Assembly: GCA_017591395.1 (NCBI GenBank)
Contig: WEDG01000420.1
Location: 1 to 64,000, forward strand
Length of the DNA: 64,000 nucleotides
Reading direction: 5' to 3'
Source of the DNA: Schistocephalus solidus
Lineage: Eukaryota > Platyhelminthes > Cestoda > Diphyllobothriidea > Diphyllobothriidae
Shown here: positions 36,501 through 45,689 of the stretch, one piece after another
How positions within the stretch are numbered: position 1 is the first letter of the stretch
Layout: each line of letters begins with the position of its first letter
Notes under the pieces: generated by a model
What the model was told of the DNA's origin: nothing
The model's input: only the letters and a program-made list of their open reading frames with translations
Database searches by the model: none
Made by a program: the position numbers and the translations under genes

Positions 36501-37487
36501 AAGTAGAAGTTATCAGCTTTATTCGAACGTCATAGCGAGGGGTAAAATAACACAGGATTAATGTGGCAAGAGTTATTCATTTTTGGTTCTTGTATGGAAA
36601 ATACTTCTCACTTCAACAGTTCGAGGTGGAAATGATTTAACTGACAATTTACAAAAACAAACAAGTACAGTATCCGATGTGAGAAATGTGAGCATAATTG
36701 AACATTTAAGCAAAAAGTGCCTTCAGCTGGATTGAGAAGACACAAAAATTAAAATCATACAGTGATTTTGCTTAAAAAAGAGCGACTGCGTACACGCGTT
36801 TGATTTCTACCCCCATGGAATTCAATGCGGTTCATTTTACCGAGCAGTTAAAGCCTTCAAGCATGATATTTACAATCCATTTTGCCTTTTATTTTACCTC
36901 AATTTGAAAGCAATTTCGTCTTAAACTTACTACCCTTATACTGAAAATGGAGAAGCTTTTGAAAATGAGGAATATAATATGCACACTGCAACATTACTAA
37001 CGTTCTCTCTAACTGAGAGCTACAGAAAAATGAACAAAAGCTGTCGAATAACTTTGGAATATTAGTTGAATCAGTGTACAAATAAGTAACCAATTTATGT
37101 AACGACGCACAAAAATGAAGAGAAAGGATTAAAATTCATGTATGCCAGTTAAAATGTAAAGTACCAAGGTTCTGGAAACTAATATTTTGGTGTGAGCAAA
37201 CCAATAAACATTTTGGGGACGAAATCTTTCGTTTTGCTAATGCCTGGATAAAAGATCGTCCATTTTAGTCTTACTTAGCAAAACATAAAAGCCTTTGTCT
37301 GTGTCAATCTTGTGTACTCATCCTCAGATTAAAAAATGATCACAAAAATGAGCCAAATCGAATCGGAGGCACTGCTTTAAATAACAAATTGACGTACTCG
37401 AAATCGCGTCATCAGTTTTGTAAAGTAGAATACGATGCGGTCAACGATAAATGCACTCGTAAATAGGAGAACGAACACCACGGTAAC
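12688..37487 (-). CDS. SSF sodium:solute symporter, DUR3-like (gene 2), 12 exons
   Basis: Multi-pass membrane transporter predicted to import a small solute with a cation; urea or polyamine is the DUR3 precedent, but the substrate here is inferred. Twelve exons total 1978 nt, about 655 codons, close to the family length, although the initiating Met exon is missing. Landmarks in order: helix 1 (37398-37487), a GKGDLGLTISSLV turn, KAPGAKSFPQIVRSRFGKTA after helix 2-3, PLGTIDRFYKLL, VLVCQANW (family FVDQAYW), IPFVFSTCLGLGYLALSS, AVSCARSILGAGSLIVYDV, LLWARLTRGG, and IDNPLTPWPELY near the C-terminus. All junctions keep phase except 25183/23327. Repeats fill several introns. A near-identical layout in gene 1 upstream points to tandem duplication. 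Confidence 0.85.
12855..13020 (-). repeat. Degenerate copy of the inverted-repeat family (single arm)
   Basis: On the minus strand it reads CTGAAGATGGGTTCGAG, then GGAATCCGAAA, matching the arms at 18.7 and 25.7 kb. The core is CTGAAGA (12962-12968) with GAAA (12939-12942) after a GGGTTC/GAATCC hairpin. Confidence 0.6.
13657..13712. repeat. (AT)28 microsatellite
   Basis: Perfect AT tract between the inverted partial monomer and the first full monomer of the array. The long IYIYIY frames predicted here are artefacts of the tract. Confidence 0.95.
14361..14405 (-). ncRNA. Hammerhead-ribozyme-like segment (array monomer)
   Basis: The minus strand reads GACTGG, CTGATGA, CGGCTAATAAGCCA, GAAA, TGGCCATT, CCGGTC. 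Folded as a hammerhead, GACUGG pairs CCGGUC as stem I (one G-U), CUGAUGA and GAA form the core, GGCU/AGCC is stem II with loop AAUA, and the short self-complementary AUGGCCAU is stem III. The predicted cleavage lies after an AUU triplet. The expected pair next to the core in stem II (10.1-11.1) is a C-A mismatch, which should weaken catalysis. The segment repeats in most monomers of the array. Activity is unproven. Confidence 0.55.
14424..14495 (-). other. tRNA-like head with A box and B box
   Basis: The minus strand carries TGGCTCAATGG (14477-14487, Pol III A box) and GGTTCGAATCC (14434-14444, B box) about 32 nt apart. The D stem GCTC/GAGC is intact. The anticodon arm does not close well and the acceptor stem is not recognisable, so this is a SINE promoter module, not a functional tRNA gene. 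It is repeated in the full monomers of the array. Pol III transcription of the hammerhead-like segment downstream is inferred. Confidence 0.75.
15455..15506. repeat. (AT)26 microsatellite
   Basis: Second AT tract of the array, at the equivalent place in the second higher-order period. Confidence 0.95.
15988..16011. repeat. (AT)12 microsatellite at array edge
   Basis: Third AT tract, ending the inverted partial monomer that closes the array. Confidence 0.9.
16361..16553 (-). CDS. Gene 2 exon 11: SELDLR helix segment
   Basis: Acceptor GTTTTAG, donor TTTGG|GTAAGC, 193 nt, phase 2 to 0. It encodes ELDLRYSPRLSEGK, an arginine-rich cytoplasmic loop, then the penultimate helix (GFVWYILFWPLLTF) ending DFYIW. 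The gene 1 partner (52723-52915) has the same length and the same start motif. Confidence 0.9.
16890..17405 (+). repeat. tRNA-SINE, two partial units in tandem
   Basis: The left part has a tail with GGGGCTCGAGAATGAGG and CGATCGGCAAGCGTTCA. It runs into a head (GAGCCCGTGGTGCAGTGAG, then GGTCGTGGGTTAGAGCC) and a hammerhead-like segment with CTGATGA at 17245-17251. The GAAA box is mutated to AAAA, so this copy should be inactive. A second tail follows to about 17400, stopping about 50 bp short of an exon donor. Confidence 0.75.
17454..17622 (-). CDS. Gene 2 exon 10: IDNPLTPWPELY segment
   Basis: Acceptor ATTCACTAG, donor CACG|GTGAGT, 169 nt, phase 1 to 2. One helix (LLGSIVSLIGGFLLPTLWSG), an acidic SEEEKLAVW stretch, then IDNPLTPWPELYSR, which I recall as a signature of fungal and animal DUR3-type proteins. 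The gene 1 partner at 55416-55593 is 3 codons longer. Confidence 0.9.
18600..18810. repeat. Inverted-repeat element with CTGATGA/GAAA signature
   Basis: The arms 18641-18710 and 18724-18797 are imperfect reverse complements (GATCGTTAGAAC..AAGAAG against CTTCTCGTTCTAACGATC). The right arm reads CTGATGA (18721-18727), T, GGATTC, loop, GAATCC, GAAA (18747-18750). It is related to arms at 12.9, 25.7 and 26.3 kb. It lies in the intron between gene 2 exons 9 and 10. Confidence 0.7.
19220..19880. repeat. tRNA-SINE composite, minus units joined to a plus unit
   Basis: From 19220 to 19716 the copies run on the minus strand: one complete unit with tRNA-like head at about 19425-19490, then a second truncated at its CTGATGA box. 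At 19716-19722 the orientation flips and a plus unit starts inside the A box (GGTTAGAACGTTGG), continuing through GGGTTCGAGCCTC and CTGATGA at 19805-19811. The same back-to-back junction occurs in opposite orientation at 43.2 kb. Confidence 0.85.
19365..19409 (-). ncRNA. Hammerhead-ribozyme-like segment with paired stem II
   Basis: Best-paired copy in the window. The minus strand reads GACTGG, CTGACGA, TGGCTAATTAGCCA, GAAA, TGGCCATT, CCAGTC. Stem I is six Watson-Crick pairs. Stem II is five (UGGCU/AGCCA), so the pair next to the core is U-A instead of the C-A mismatch of other copies. The variable core position 7 is C, which the consensus allows. Stem III is very short and self-complementary, as in SINE-type hammerheads known to work better as dimers. 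Cleavage activity is inferred. Confidence 0.55.
20709..20904 (-). CDS. Gene 2 exon 9: LLWARLTRGG helix pair
   Basis: Acceptor TTTTATTCAG, donor ATAG|GTCAGA, 196 nt, phase 0 to 1. Two hydrophobic helices flank LLWARLTRGG, matching SLYWSRLTRFS of gene 1 (59325-59520, also exactly 196 nt). An acidic loop (ADTDEGSG) follows. Confidence 0.9.
23165..23327 (-). CDS. Gene 2 exon 8: CQLHGRY helix segment (phase problem)
   Basis: Acceptor TTTTTTGCAG, donor GCGGCC|GTAAGT, 163 nt. It encodes IPYTCQLHGRYRQYLEN and the helix GIVVLAILLAILMP, aligned with the gene 1 exon 61605-61763 (159 nt). The open frame needs two incoming bases, but the previous exon ends in phase 0. With the only visible acceptor, phase 0 would meet a TGA six codons in. 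One extra A at 23327, a missed micro-exon or pseudogenisation could explain this. Confidence 0.75.
25183..25346 (-). CDS. Gene 2 exon 7: SSF core helix, AVSCARSILGAG
   Basis: Acceptor CTTGTTTCAAG, donor ATAAAG|GTGAGT, 164 nt, phase 1 to 0. It encodes GARMVPFVVPMFLFGRGG and the core helix ISILIAVSCARSILGAGSL, then IVYDVIKVYIK. In other SSF proteins this is the TSA/GSAELIAVSSLVVYDVY region that helps form the cation site; here the small polar residues are partly replaced (SCARS). Confidence 0.9.
25560..26390. repeat. Inverted-repeat-flanked element of the CTGATGA/GAATCC family
   Basis: The left arm (about 25580-25730) and right arm (about 26260-26390) are reverse complements with indels; both hold GACGTTTCG.ATTC, CCCATCAT and a GCTCATTT edge. 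The left core on the minus strand is CTGATGA (25702-25708) with GAAA (25679-25682); the right core is mutated to CTAATGA (26290). Between the arms a second, shorter GACGTTTATGCTTCAG motif sits at 26140. The interior 25800-26000 is open on both strands (minus-strand reading RGTRVANISNAGGPNGRVII), but I recognise no domain. Situated in a gene 2 intron. Confidence 0.65.
28265..28458 (-). CDS. Gene 2 exon 6: CQANW and LGLGYLALSS helix
   Basis: Acceptor GGAGTAG, donor CACG|GTATGA, 194 nt, phase 2 to 1. It starts VLVCQANW, matching the DUR3 FVDQAYW motif with D replaced by C and Y by N. It then gives GFILASFATFTIPFVFSTC and LGLGYLALSS, a strong family match. No gene 1 partner is in the window. Confidence 0.9.
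29110..29242 (-). CDS. Gene 2 exon 5: TIDRFYKLL segment
   Basis: Acceptor CCCTTTTAG, donor TTATG|GTATAT, 133 nt, phase 1 to 2. It completes the Gly of PLG and reads TIDRFYKLLRCYNE (family GSxxKLYDLL), then a helix ending AAMRMLW. A closer GTATGT donor at 29119 was rejected because it breaks phase and shortens the helix relative to the family. Confidence 0.85.
30315..31065. repeat. GC-richer dispersed repeat, copy in gene 2 intron
   Basis: Holds the family words GACCGTCGTGCGCGATG, GCACTCTCTCCTCCCCCACC, GCAGCCTGACTCTCAGTCC, GCCACGGCTTTTAGCGCACC and a second GTAGCCTGATTCTAAAACC. Orientation is opposite to that of the 5.3-6.2 kb copies. Confidence 0.75.
31070..32840. other. Intronic AT-rich stretch, no feature recognised
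   Basis: Part of the 3.7-kb intron between gene 2 exons 4 and 5. Only chance frames. Confidence 0.5.
32845..32955 (-). repeat. tRNA-SINE fragment with hammerhead-like core remnant
   Basis: The minus strand reads TTGGCTGATAACGGTTAATAAGCCAGAAATGGAC. The core is mutated (CTGATAA) and the head is missing. It ends about 40 bp from a gene 2 exon donor. Confidence 0.7.
32992..33198 (-). CDS. Gene 2 exon 4: helices 4-5
   Basis: Acceptor TGATACAG, donor CTTG|GTATGA, 207 nt, phase 1 to 1. Two helices: LLVFYLFITICSFVAIS, then SMITLFILGMCAVLICSVF, with QLGSFRVIM between them where the family has GGLKATFLADYVHT. It ends HYPLG, continued by exon 5. Confidence 0.85.
34952..35162 (-). CDS. Gene 2 exon 3: KAPGAKSFPQIVRSRFG
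   Basis: Acceptor CTTTTTACAG, donor CTCA|GTAGGA, 211 nt, phase 0 to 1. Helix VFSIYVSVAASAFAFILLE, then RIKAPGAKSFPQIVRSRFGK, then helix HIATIAIFLTADITSFF. This is the most diagnostic DUR3-like segment (family RKAPNAHTxxEIVRARYG). The AKTFPEIV-like loop is well kept. Confidence 0.92.
36294..36407 (-). CDS. Gene 2 exon 2: GKGDLGLTISSLV
   Basis: Acceptor TACTATTCAG, donor CGATCT|GTGAGT, 114 nt, phase 0 to 0. It reads ADLDLNVGKGDLGLTISSLV, then VQFICPTLLLSSIESA. It corresponds to the family stretch DFFLAGRSLGxxxxGLS plus the next helix. The AGR residues are not kept, so substrate or ion handling may differ. Confidence 0.8.
37398..37487 (-). CDS. Gene 2 exon 1 (first found): helix 1
   Basis: Acceptor CATCTCTGTAG, donor TTTCGA|GTACGT, 90 nt, phase 0 to 0. 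It reads VTVVFVLLFTSAFIVDRIV, then FYFTKLMTRFR, a single hydrophobic helix with a basic cytoplasmic end. It sits where SSF helix 1 is expected. There is no initiator Met, so at least one further 5' exon is required. Confidence 0.7.
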
Positions 37488-37499
37488 CTACAGAGATGA

Positions 37500-40400
37500 A
37501 GAATAAACTTTAATTAAGCAATTTTACAGATTAAAAACTGCAAGGTGCTCACCAAATAAATGACAACATGCTTTTTTGGCTAAACTATAATTATCGGTTT
37601 TCTCAACCACTAAGAAGGATAAATGCATTTTTCTTCCATATCAAACCGCAAGCAAAATGGTGTCTTAATTATGTTCTTCACAAATGTAGTCCATATATAT
37701 ATTGAATAAGGTTATTTATGGAGAGAAATAAGGGAACTAAATGCACTTAAGCAAATATCTTATAGGGCTATCGCTGACAAGTCTCTCAACGTAGGAGGCT
37801 CGACTAACTAATGGTGTCGTAACTAGATTTCATAAACTTGGAATGCAGCGATTTCGACCACCGTTAGCATACATGAATGGAAATGTATATCTATTTGGGA
37901 GTCAGCAAATAAAATCAGTCACTATTTCAAACCCAGAAAATGAGGCAAAAACCCAACATATTAAAAAAATAAACTCGTAATGAAACATAAGCTATAGGAT
38001 CTGTATCTAGTCACGCGAATAACGATGCAATGCGGTTAAAAAAATCGATTTTGTATCTGAAAACGAAACAGCTATTTTCTTCGAAATAAGACTGATTCGC
38101 AATTTAACGCAATCAAAAATCTGATGGAAAAAAAAAAATGACATTGATTCTTTTTAAAATACGATTTTTATACAATCAAAGAAAGGAATATGAACATAAC
38201 ACATCAGCTACCTGTCTCATTTTTATTATAAAGCACATAAGTGATAGTATGACTTATAGGAATATCGTTGTAGCAGCATCTTGAATAATAAAATGTGCCT
38301 TGCATTTTGCTTTCACGGGGATATCCGAACGTTAATCGACACCTGCGTAAAAAACTGTTTCATGCGTACCGGTTCATGCCTGCTGTGCAATTTAGAGGAG
38401 CTATCATCCCATTAAAAGCTAAGAACCGTCTTCGGTTGTATACTAAGCTCTTTGCTGGTTGGAAACTTATCAGAAAACATTTCCTCTGAATAGCATTTGT
38501 TAAGTGGCCACCAAAACAGGTTGCACTACAAGACTTTCCATCTGATTAAAACGTAAATTTAATTTAGTGCATGTGAGGTAGGATTTGCAGATGCTTCTCA
38601 TTGAAACATGCAGGGAAAAACATACCTACTTCATAAAGTAGTGTGAAATTAAGTATGCGACCAGCGTTTCCATTCTTATCTCACCAGGTTCCAAAGGCTC
38701 CTGAGCAAAATTGTCGAACGTTTTTGAAATTATTGCTTAACAATTACAACAAACAAGAAGATAACATTGATATCTGAATTGGCTTGCAAAAATGAGCGTC
38801 AATTCTTAACCAAACCAGAATAACGTTATCTCTGAGCCTTCGCCAAAGTCCAACTTAACTTCTGCCAATTTTCATACCTACTTTTGCTACCTAACCGGAA
38901 TAAAAAAAACTGTATTCGAATTGCTGAAAACAGTTCTCTCTTCGCACCTCCCCCCATGAAACAGCGCAAACAACCTCATTTGGTGTCATCAGATGAGGGG
39001 TAATATCTAAAGTTCCGCAAGACAGTGGTAGACAGGCGATCATCTCCGGAGACAGTGGTCGCCTGCTGAAGTTGAGTAACGTTCCGGATGAGTTAAGTTG
39101 TACCAGTAAGAACTCCCCGATAGCGTCCATGTTGTAAAATTTAGTTGATGCTCGCCATTTCTTTTCCTTTTATAGTGGTGCTGCCGGGCAAAGATAGGGA
39201 GCACTGGCGAAGGGCGTGAACAAACAGCAGGAAAGGGGGCAGTAATTTTGTTGTTTTGGACGATGTCTTGGACACTTATTGCTGGGTGACGTAGGAAATA
39301 CGGAAAATTGAGCATTTCACTCGAAAGCATGCTTATTTAGTAAGATTTTTTCCAGATATCAAAAACAGGAAGGGAAAGGGACATGCGAGGATGAAAAGTG
39401 TCAGGCAAGGGCTCGCATATTCACCTTGCAACTTCATAGTTGTGGCTATAAACGTGCCCCACATAATCCGTAGAATTAAAGTTTTAAATACGGACTGAGG
39501 TTCATATTCTGTGCAAACTACACGCAGCGTGACTGTCGTAGGCGCTGAGGTCAAACATGTCTTAAAGAAGGCGTGATGATGACGGTAAATTTTGATTTGT
39601 TTTTAATGAGGCAAATTTGTCCCAACATGCACCGTAATCCCGTGGCAAGAAAAATCAAGGGAAAAAAGTGAATAGAAACAAACTGGCTGAAAACTTTAAA
39701 GCCACATATATGCCTTCTGGTAGTAAGATGCAAATTAACTCTGCTATGTTGAAATCGAATCTCATATAAGCACAGGTTGCAGGTAACCGTCACGAATGTG
39801 GCCAATTATTCCGGATCAAGATAGTTTTCCACCAGTTAGTATTTTTCCAAGCCAGGCTTTTAAGGACTTAGTGACGGATGTATACTTAGGCTGTATCTCG
39901 CTGAATCAACTTAAATAAATTTAACCAAAACCTGTGTAGGATATGAGAGATGGGATTAAATACCTGTTAACTACTTCACATCAAGTGGCCCTAGGTAATT
40001 TATGACTCAGTAACACGGCAGAAGTAAGAAGGGGGTGATGATTCTTTATCCACATAACCTCCTTCATCTGAAGGCCACAGCCTATATACAGTAATGGTCC
40101 TTTTTAAGCAAAATGGGCAGAAATTCGGAATGCATTACAGTACAAATACAGTATAGGTAAGCAAGTATTTAACGAGAACTGAAATAACACTTTTGCTTGC
40201 CACCAGTTGCTACTGGAGTCACTTTTAGGGTTGAGAACCCTAACATAACTGTCTTAAATTAATTATTCACAAGAAAATAAGTAATTTCAGTTATAGGCTG
40301 AAAAACATTGATACCAGGCGTGTTTTATAGTGTCTTTAAATAGTTCACTCCATGAAAAAGAAAAAGAAAGAAAACGTTGCATTTTTGAAAAGCTAATAAT

Positions 40401-42040
40401 CGGTTTTCGGTTAAAACTGAGAATTAGGCTGATCTACATATAAAAATGGTACAAAAGCAATTATCTTTTAGGTCTATGGTGCAAATACTTAGCCAACAAT
40501 AAACCATCGGAAATTAAATGTTTTTAATGTTCAAAAGTAAAGGGAAACGTGCAATAATTAATAAAATTGAAGAATTTAAAAAGTTGGCCCAAAAATAAAA
40601 GAATGAATGCAGCCTTTTATGTTTAAATTTTCTCTGCTTAATGTTAAATTTCCAAAAGCTGCTCTGGAAGACAGGATATGTTTTCGTCTTTTATTTTATA
40701 ACCTTTGAGGTTAATTCATTATTGTCTTATCAAGCACATTCATCGAAAAAGCTAGCATGGCTGGAAAGTACACTGTTAATTTATAGGTAAACAAACTGAT
40801 TCAAGATATGTTACCGCTTCAAGAAGGCTGAGAGCATGTAGTGCAAATGGCACGGGATGATAAGGCGAATATAGTTTCGAACAGATTCCATCGAAAAATA
40901 GCATAATAAGCCAATTTTATTTTGTAACCAATCAACATTGGTGCACTTTTTCTCATAGCTGACCTTGCATAATCTCGCTTAAAAAAGTTTACTTGCAGCA
41001 AACGTTAGAATAAATCATACAATGATTGGTTACTTACACTATGTTTTTAGTTATTGAACACCCCTTAAAAATTTGAATTCTTGTTGCCTAGCCAAACAGA
41101 ATTTATTGGTGGAATTATCATAATTGGAACTGATAAACAATAGCAAACGTAAGTTCAGCCTCAGGTGTTATTTTTTTGTGCATCATTTTGCCGAAATGTG
41201 ATAAATATATCTCCGAAAACTTTACTTATGCTTAATATTGTCACTAGATATTGCTACCGGTTATTAGATGGGCAGAATATTTAACGGGTCATTTTGGGAG
41301 AAGCTTACTAAGGCAATACTAATAGCGTGTTTGGAATTATTGGATTTTCAATCGGTGGGTGACGAACCTCCAAAATGAACACTGAAAGAAAATCAGCTTC
41401 TAAAGGGAAACGTTTCCTTTTGGAACCATATTGGGGTTTGCAAAATTGATGAGTAAAGAGAAGTTGGACAAATAGCTCACGGAGGATTTCAGTAAATAAT
41501 GCTTAAAATATCGGTTTATAGAAAGTGAAAATGAATGGCAACCTTTATTAACCATCTTCAAATCCTATATGTATACATACACAATTAAAGTTATTCCATT
41601 GTAAACTAGGCATCATTACACGCTTGGTAGTCAACTGCTTCCATGAGCGAAATTATCCGAGGTGCTAGAACCACTTTCAAAGTAAAGTTGAAGGATAAAT
41701 AAGTATTCGGATTATGTGAAACATTTGTGGACATACCAGAATTTCAGGTCGGCCACCGAATCAAAAGCACGTGGTGGCTAATGCGATCCATGTTTCTCCG
41801 TAAAACGTATTAGCTGGAATAGGCCATTACCACGCCACATTATGAAAAACAAACATTTTGGTGTATTTTTAAGTGCTGCTGCCGTTATTGTGAGGCATTA
41901 ATTTTGCAAATATTCTCATGCCTGCTTTGAACAAAAATAAACGTCTGTTTCTCTCTCTCTGCATTAGCGTAAAGTACCCTAGAAGCCTTCTTTCGAAGTT
42001 CTTAAAGGCGTTTGCAAGAAATAAGTTGTGGTGTAGCAGA
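37500..42040. other. No gene recognised
   Basis: AT-rich sequence upstream of the first assembled exon of gene 2. Frames at 38295-38489, 38891-39330 and 39333-39805 have no recognisable domain. The missing gene 2 start exon may lie here or further right. Confidence 0.45.
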
Positions 42041-42054
42041 AGAGTTATTTCCAC

Positions 42055-42300
42055 TCACTAACTCACTCTTAAGCCCCGCCAGCAGCTGCACTGTGCCTGG
42101 TAAAGGCAGATGAACACTACCGGCAAAGACAGGGGAGACTGTAATAGCCATTTCTGGCTTATTAGCCATCATCAACCAGCCATACCCAATCCCAGGGGGC
42201 GAGGGTCACTGACTGGATGAATGAGAGTCAGGCTACCTGGCTCCTCCTTAATGTAGCCTTTATAATACTTTCACGAAGAGGATATAGAAGCCACCCTCTG
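42055..42300 (-). repeat. tRNA-SINE tail plus hammerhead-like fragment, then GC-richer repeat fragment
   Basis: 42055-42215 reads on the minus strand TTGATGATGGCTAATAAGCCAGAAA (core C3 changed to T) preceded by GGGATTGGG and followed by the tail. At 42200-42300 a piece of the GC-richer family begins (GAGAGTCAGGCTACCTGGCT), so the two families abut. Confidence 0.65.
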
Positions 42301-42654
42301 TGAAAGTGTGGTACATTCGGTTGGTGCCAAGACCTGTGTAACATGAGTAGATTTGTATGTTAAATTTTCATGCCACTGCGCGGGAGCCCACCGCCGGTGG
42401 TCGTGGCATTGTCTTATCATCGGAGCCAATTAAGTGAAGAGGAAAGGGCGGTAAATGCTGCGTAAATGCTCTCCCCCTAAAAACTCACTGACGAGCAGGT
42501 CACCGGTGCTGCTACAGAGCCGATACGGCACCTACGATGGTTGAACAATAATGTCTCAAGTAGTTAAGAAAATTTCCGAAAGAACAGTTTTGTTTAGAGA
42601 ACTGGACCTTCACTGCTTGCGTCTGTGATGAGGGTAGACAGTATAGACTAAGAA

Positions 42655-43620
42655 ACTCCATTGACGAACGCACACCGATCGCTAGGTGAACTCACTCATC
42701 CCATTCTGCCTTGAGACTCACTCTCAAGCCCCGCTAGCAGCCGCACTGCGGCTGGTGGTGTTAAAGGCAGATAAACAATGCCGGTAAAGACAGGAGCAGC
42801 TGAAATGGTCATTTCTGGCTTACTAGCCGTCGTCATCCACTCATACCCAACCCGTGGTGGTGTACCATCCGAGGCTTGAACCTGCGAACTGTTGATCAGA
42901 AGTCCAACGCTCTAACCATTGAGCCGTGGGCCCGTTGTTTTGCCAGTTTAGATCGGGAATATAAGCATTCGTTGACGAATGCTCACCGATCGCTGACGGC
43001 ACTCATCACATTCTGCCTTGAGACTCACTATCAAGCCCCGCCAGCAAATGCACTGCAGCTAGTAGTGCTAAGGGCGGATGAACACTACCAGCAAAGACGG
43101 GAGAGACTGTAATGGCCATTTCTGGCGCATTAGCCGTCATCAGCCAGTCATACCCAACTCATGGTGGTGCACCATCCGAGGCTCGAACCCACGACATATT
43201 GAGCAAAAGTCCAACGTTCTAACCAGCAATCGGCTGATGACGGCTAATGAGCCATAAATGGCTATTCACGTCTCTCTCGTCTTTTTCGGCATTGTTCACC
43301 TCTCTTTACATCTACCAGTCACCTTACGGCTGCTGGCGGGGCTCGAGAGTAAGCCACAAGACAGCACGGGACAACTGAGTTCCATTAGCGAGCGGTGAGC
43401 GTTCATCAACGAATGTCAATATTTCCGAGCTAACCCAGCAAGACAGTGAATGTGTGGCTCACTGGTTAGAGCGTTGGATTTTTGATGAACGGGTCGCGGG
43501 TTTGATCCTCGGGTAGTGCACCACCTGGGGTTGAGTATGACTGGCTGATGATGGCTAATGTCTCAGAAATGACCATTCCAGCCTTCCTTGTCTTTGTCAG
43601 CATGGTGCATTTGCCTAGAC
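42655..43620. repeat. tRNA-SINE composite, minus units joined to plus units
   Basis: 42655-43226 holds minus-strand units with heads near 42870-42930 and 43160-43225. At 43226-43232 orientation flips to plus at a CTGATGA box (43234-43240). The plus part runs through a tail (GGGGCTCGAGAGTAAGCC) into a complete head (GTGGCTCACTGGTTAGAGCG, then GGTTTGATCC) and a hammerhead-like core with CTGATGA at 43545-43551 and GAAA at 43566-43569. It mirrors the 19.2-19.9 kb composite. Confidence 0.85.
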
Positions 43621-44735
43621 GAATAAACTGTATAAGCATCACAGCTTCAATCTAAGACCTTGTCATTATTCTCATAGTTCTGCAAGGTTTAGTTTGTTAA
43701 GCAACAATGCTTCGATTTCGTCTTTTCTATAATATCTTTATAATACCTGTTTCGATTAACTGAGAGTCTGCCCTTTAAAACCGACAATGCCTATTAAGTA
43801 AAAACGTTGACATCCTACCTGGCTTTAAAACGCTCAAAACGTTTCTATTGAAAACAGAATTACTGAGGGTTGCAGTAAAAACATGTAGTTCAAGCCAAAT
43901 AAAATTAGCGTTTTCTGTTGTGCGACAAAATATGCATACTAGGAAGCGCAATTCGAAGACCTGCAAATGCCTACATAAAACCTGGCAACGGACGAATTAT
44001 TATTACATATAGAAACTGAGCTACAGATATTGCCGGAAAATGCATTAGCATATTTACTTTGTTGGTATCTGTTTGGTTCTGTTGGAAAATCTCAACAACA
44101 TCTAAAACCCACAGAGAAGTGTGAAAGGGAAGTACAATTCAGGTACAAAACAAGTGTACGAAAAAGAATATGCACAATTAGTCAGATATTCTACAGGCAA
44201 TCGTGTGTTTTATCTTCATTTAATTAAAATCGTAAACTCGCTAAAATTATCATTCACTGCGTCTTGATCTTTTCCACACAAAAGTATTAATCAGCAAATT
44301 TAAGCCCAATTTAAATTTTCTTTTCTTTGCGCAAAATATACTTAGTAAAACCCTACATCTGACGAAGATTTAAGAGAAATTTCGTTTCCATGATATACAG
44401 CGGCTTTTACATAATACTTCACATGTATTCAGTGCACAAAATTGGAAAAATTATGTTCTTTTAGTTCCATACTGGATGCGGTGTTCTTGAACAAAGTACC
44501 CTAGTTTCCAGTGAACCGTCTTGTAATTAATCCGGTCAATTGGTCAACTTCGGACGAAGTAATATTGGAAAGAATACTAAAAAGTCATTTTATTATGCCA
44601 CTCTATTAGAGTCTTCCAATATTTTATGCAAAATTGAAACAAAATAACTTCTTAGAATAGAAACTGTTAAGGCAGTATAAAACCGAAGAAGCAAGGGATA
44701 GCAGGTTAATTTCTTGTATTCAAAATAAAAATTAC

Positions 44736-44835
44736 TCTTGAGGTGATGCAATAGCATTCGTAAAATTTGTCTGCTTCGCTGGTACGATTAAGTCTGATCA
44801 TGAACCTATAAAGTCTGATGACTTGATCGTTATCT
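44736..44835 (-). CDS. Tentative 5' exon of gene 2 or paralogue relic
   Basis: A TTTTTCTTTCCAG acceptor and a TCAAGA|GTAATT donor bracket an open stretch ending RTSEADKFYECYCITSR. The last part resembles the SSF word TSEEFNTAGRS, and the exit phase (0) fits exon 37398-37487. But the helix-1 exon lies downstream of it, which is the wrong order for that motif. Low confidence. Confidence 0.3.
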
Positions 44836-45417
44836 CTGGAAAGAAAAATGTTGATGAAAATGGAGCATATACCAAAATAAGTAAGAATTCTCCTGACAAC
44901 TTCAGTGAACACCAAATTCCATACCGTTTTCCGGGCCTTGTTTATCTTCGATTACCGATTCCCCGTTCCATTCTGATATTAACTACGCTGATTTCAAGTA
45001 AGTAAAAATAATCAGACTTCTAAAAAAAACCCAAAAGGTGATCGGAATTGACAAAAGGCCGTTTACACAAGGGGTACGTTTCTTCTCTAAATATCAATAT
45101 ATGCTTGAATTTGTGTATATCCTCTTTAGTTTCATCAAATTTATTGTTGGTAAGACATTTTAACTCCTATGGCCATAATTTAATTGGAATTCTGCTTTGT
45201 TCTAAACGAATAACCAAGGGATCCCTGGTTTTTTAGGTGCTAAATATCTCACCTAAAATATCTCTCGCAAGAAAATTATCTTCTATTGTAAACTCATAAG
45301 AAAAGGATTCGACAAATTAATTTTGACAGTTTTATGTGTTTATGGAGAGAAAAAAGTTTTTGCCCAACTGAGTGTGCATAAATAAATAAATTTATGGAAA
45401 AGGTGTGCATATTCACA

Positions 45418-45475
45418 TTAAACAATTAAAAACAATTAAAACAATTAAAACAATTAAACAATAAAAAAATTAAAA
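45418..45475. repeat. Imperfect CAATTAAAA tandem repeat
   Basis: Five to six units of roughly 10 bp (CAATTAAAA with indels) ending in an A-rich run. Confidence 0.8.
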
Positions 45476-45689
45476 TGTCAGTTCTGTTAAGCCCATCCCC
45501 ATTAGCGTGTGGAAAACAAAGCAGTTCCAAGCCCACGTGTTACGATACATTTCGACAAATTTTTGTCCATTGGCGTTGTCTAAGTGGAAGACGCACTTGC
45601 GTTTAAATGGCACGTGATGCTTCATAATTTGCACGTTCGTGACATGCAAGAAGCTTTTTGCCAGTGCAATACAGTCTCAGAAAAGCAAT

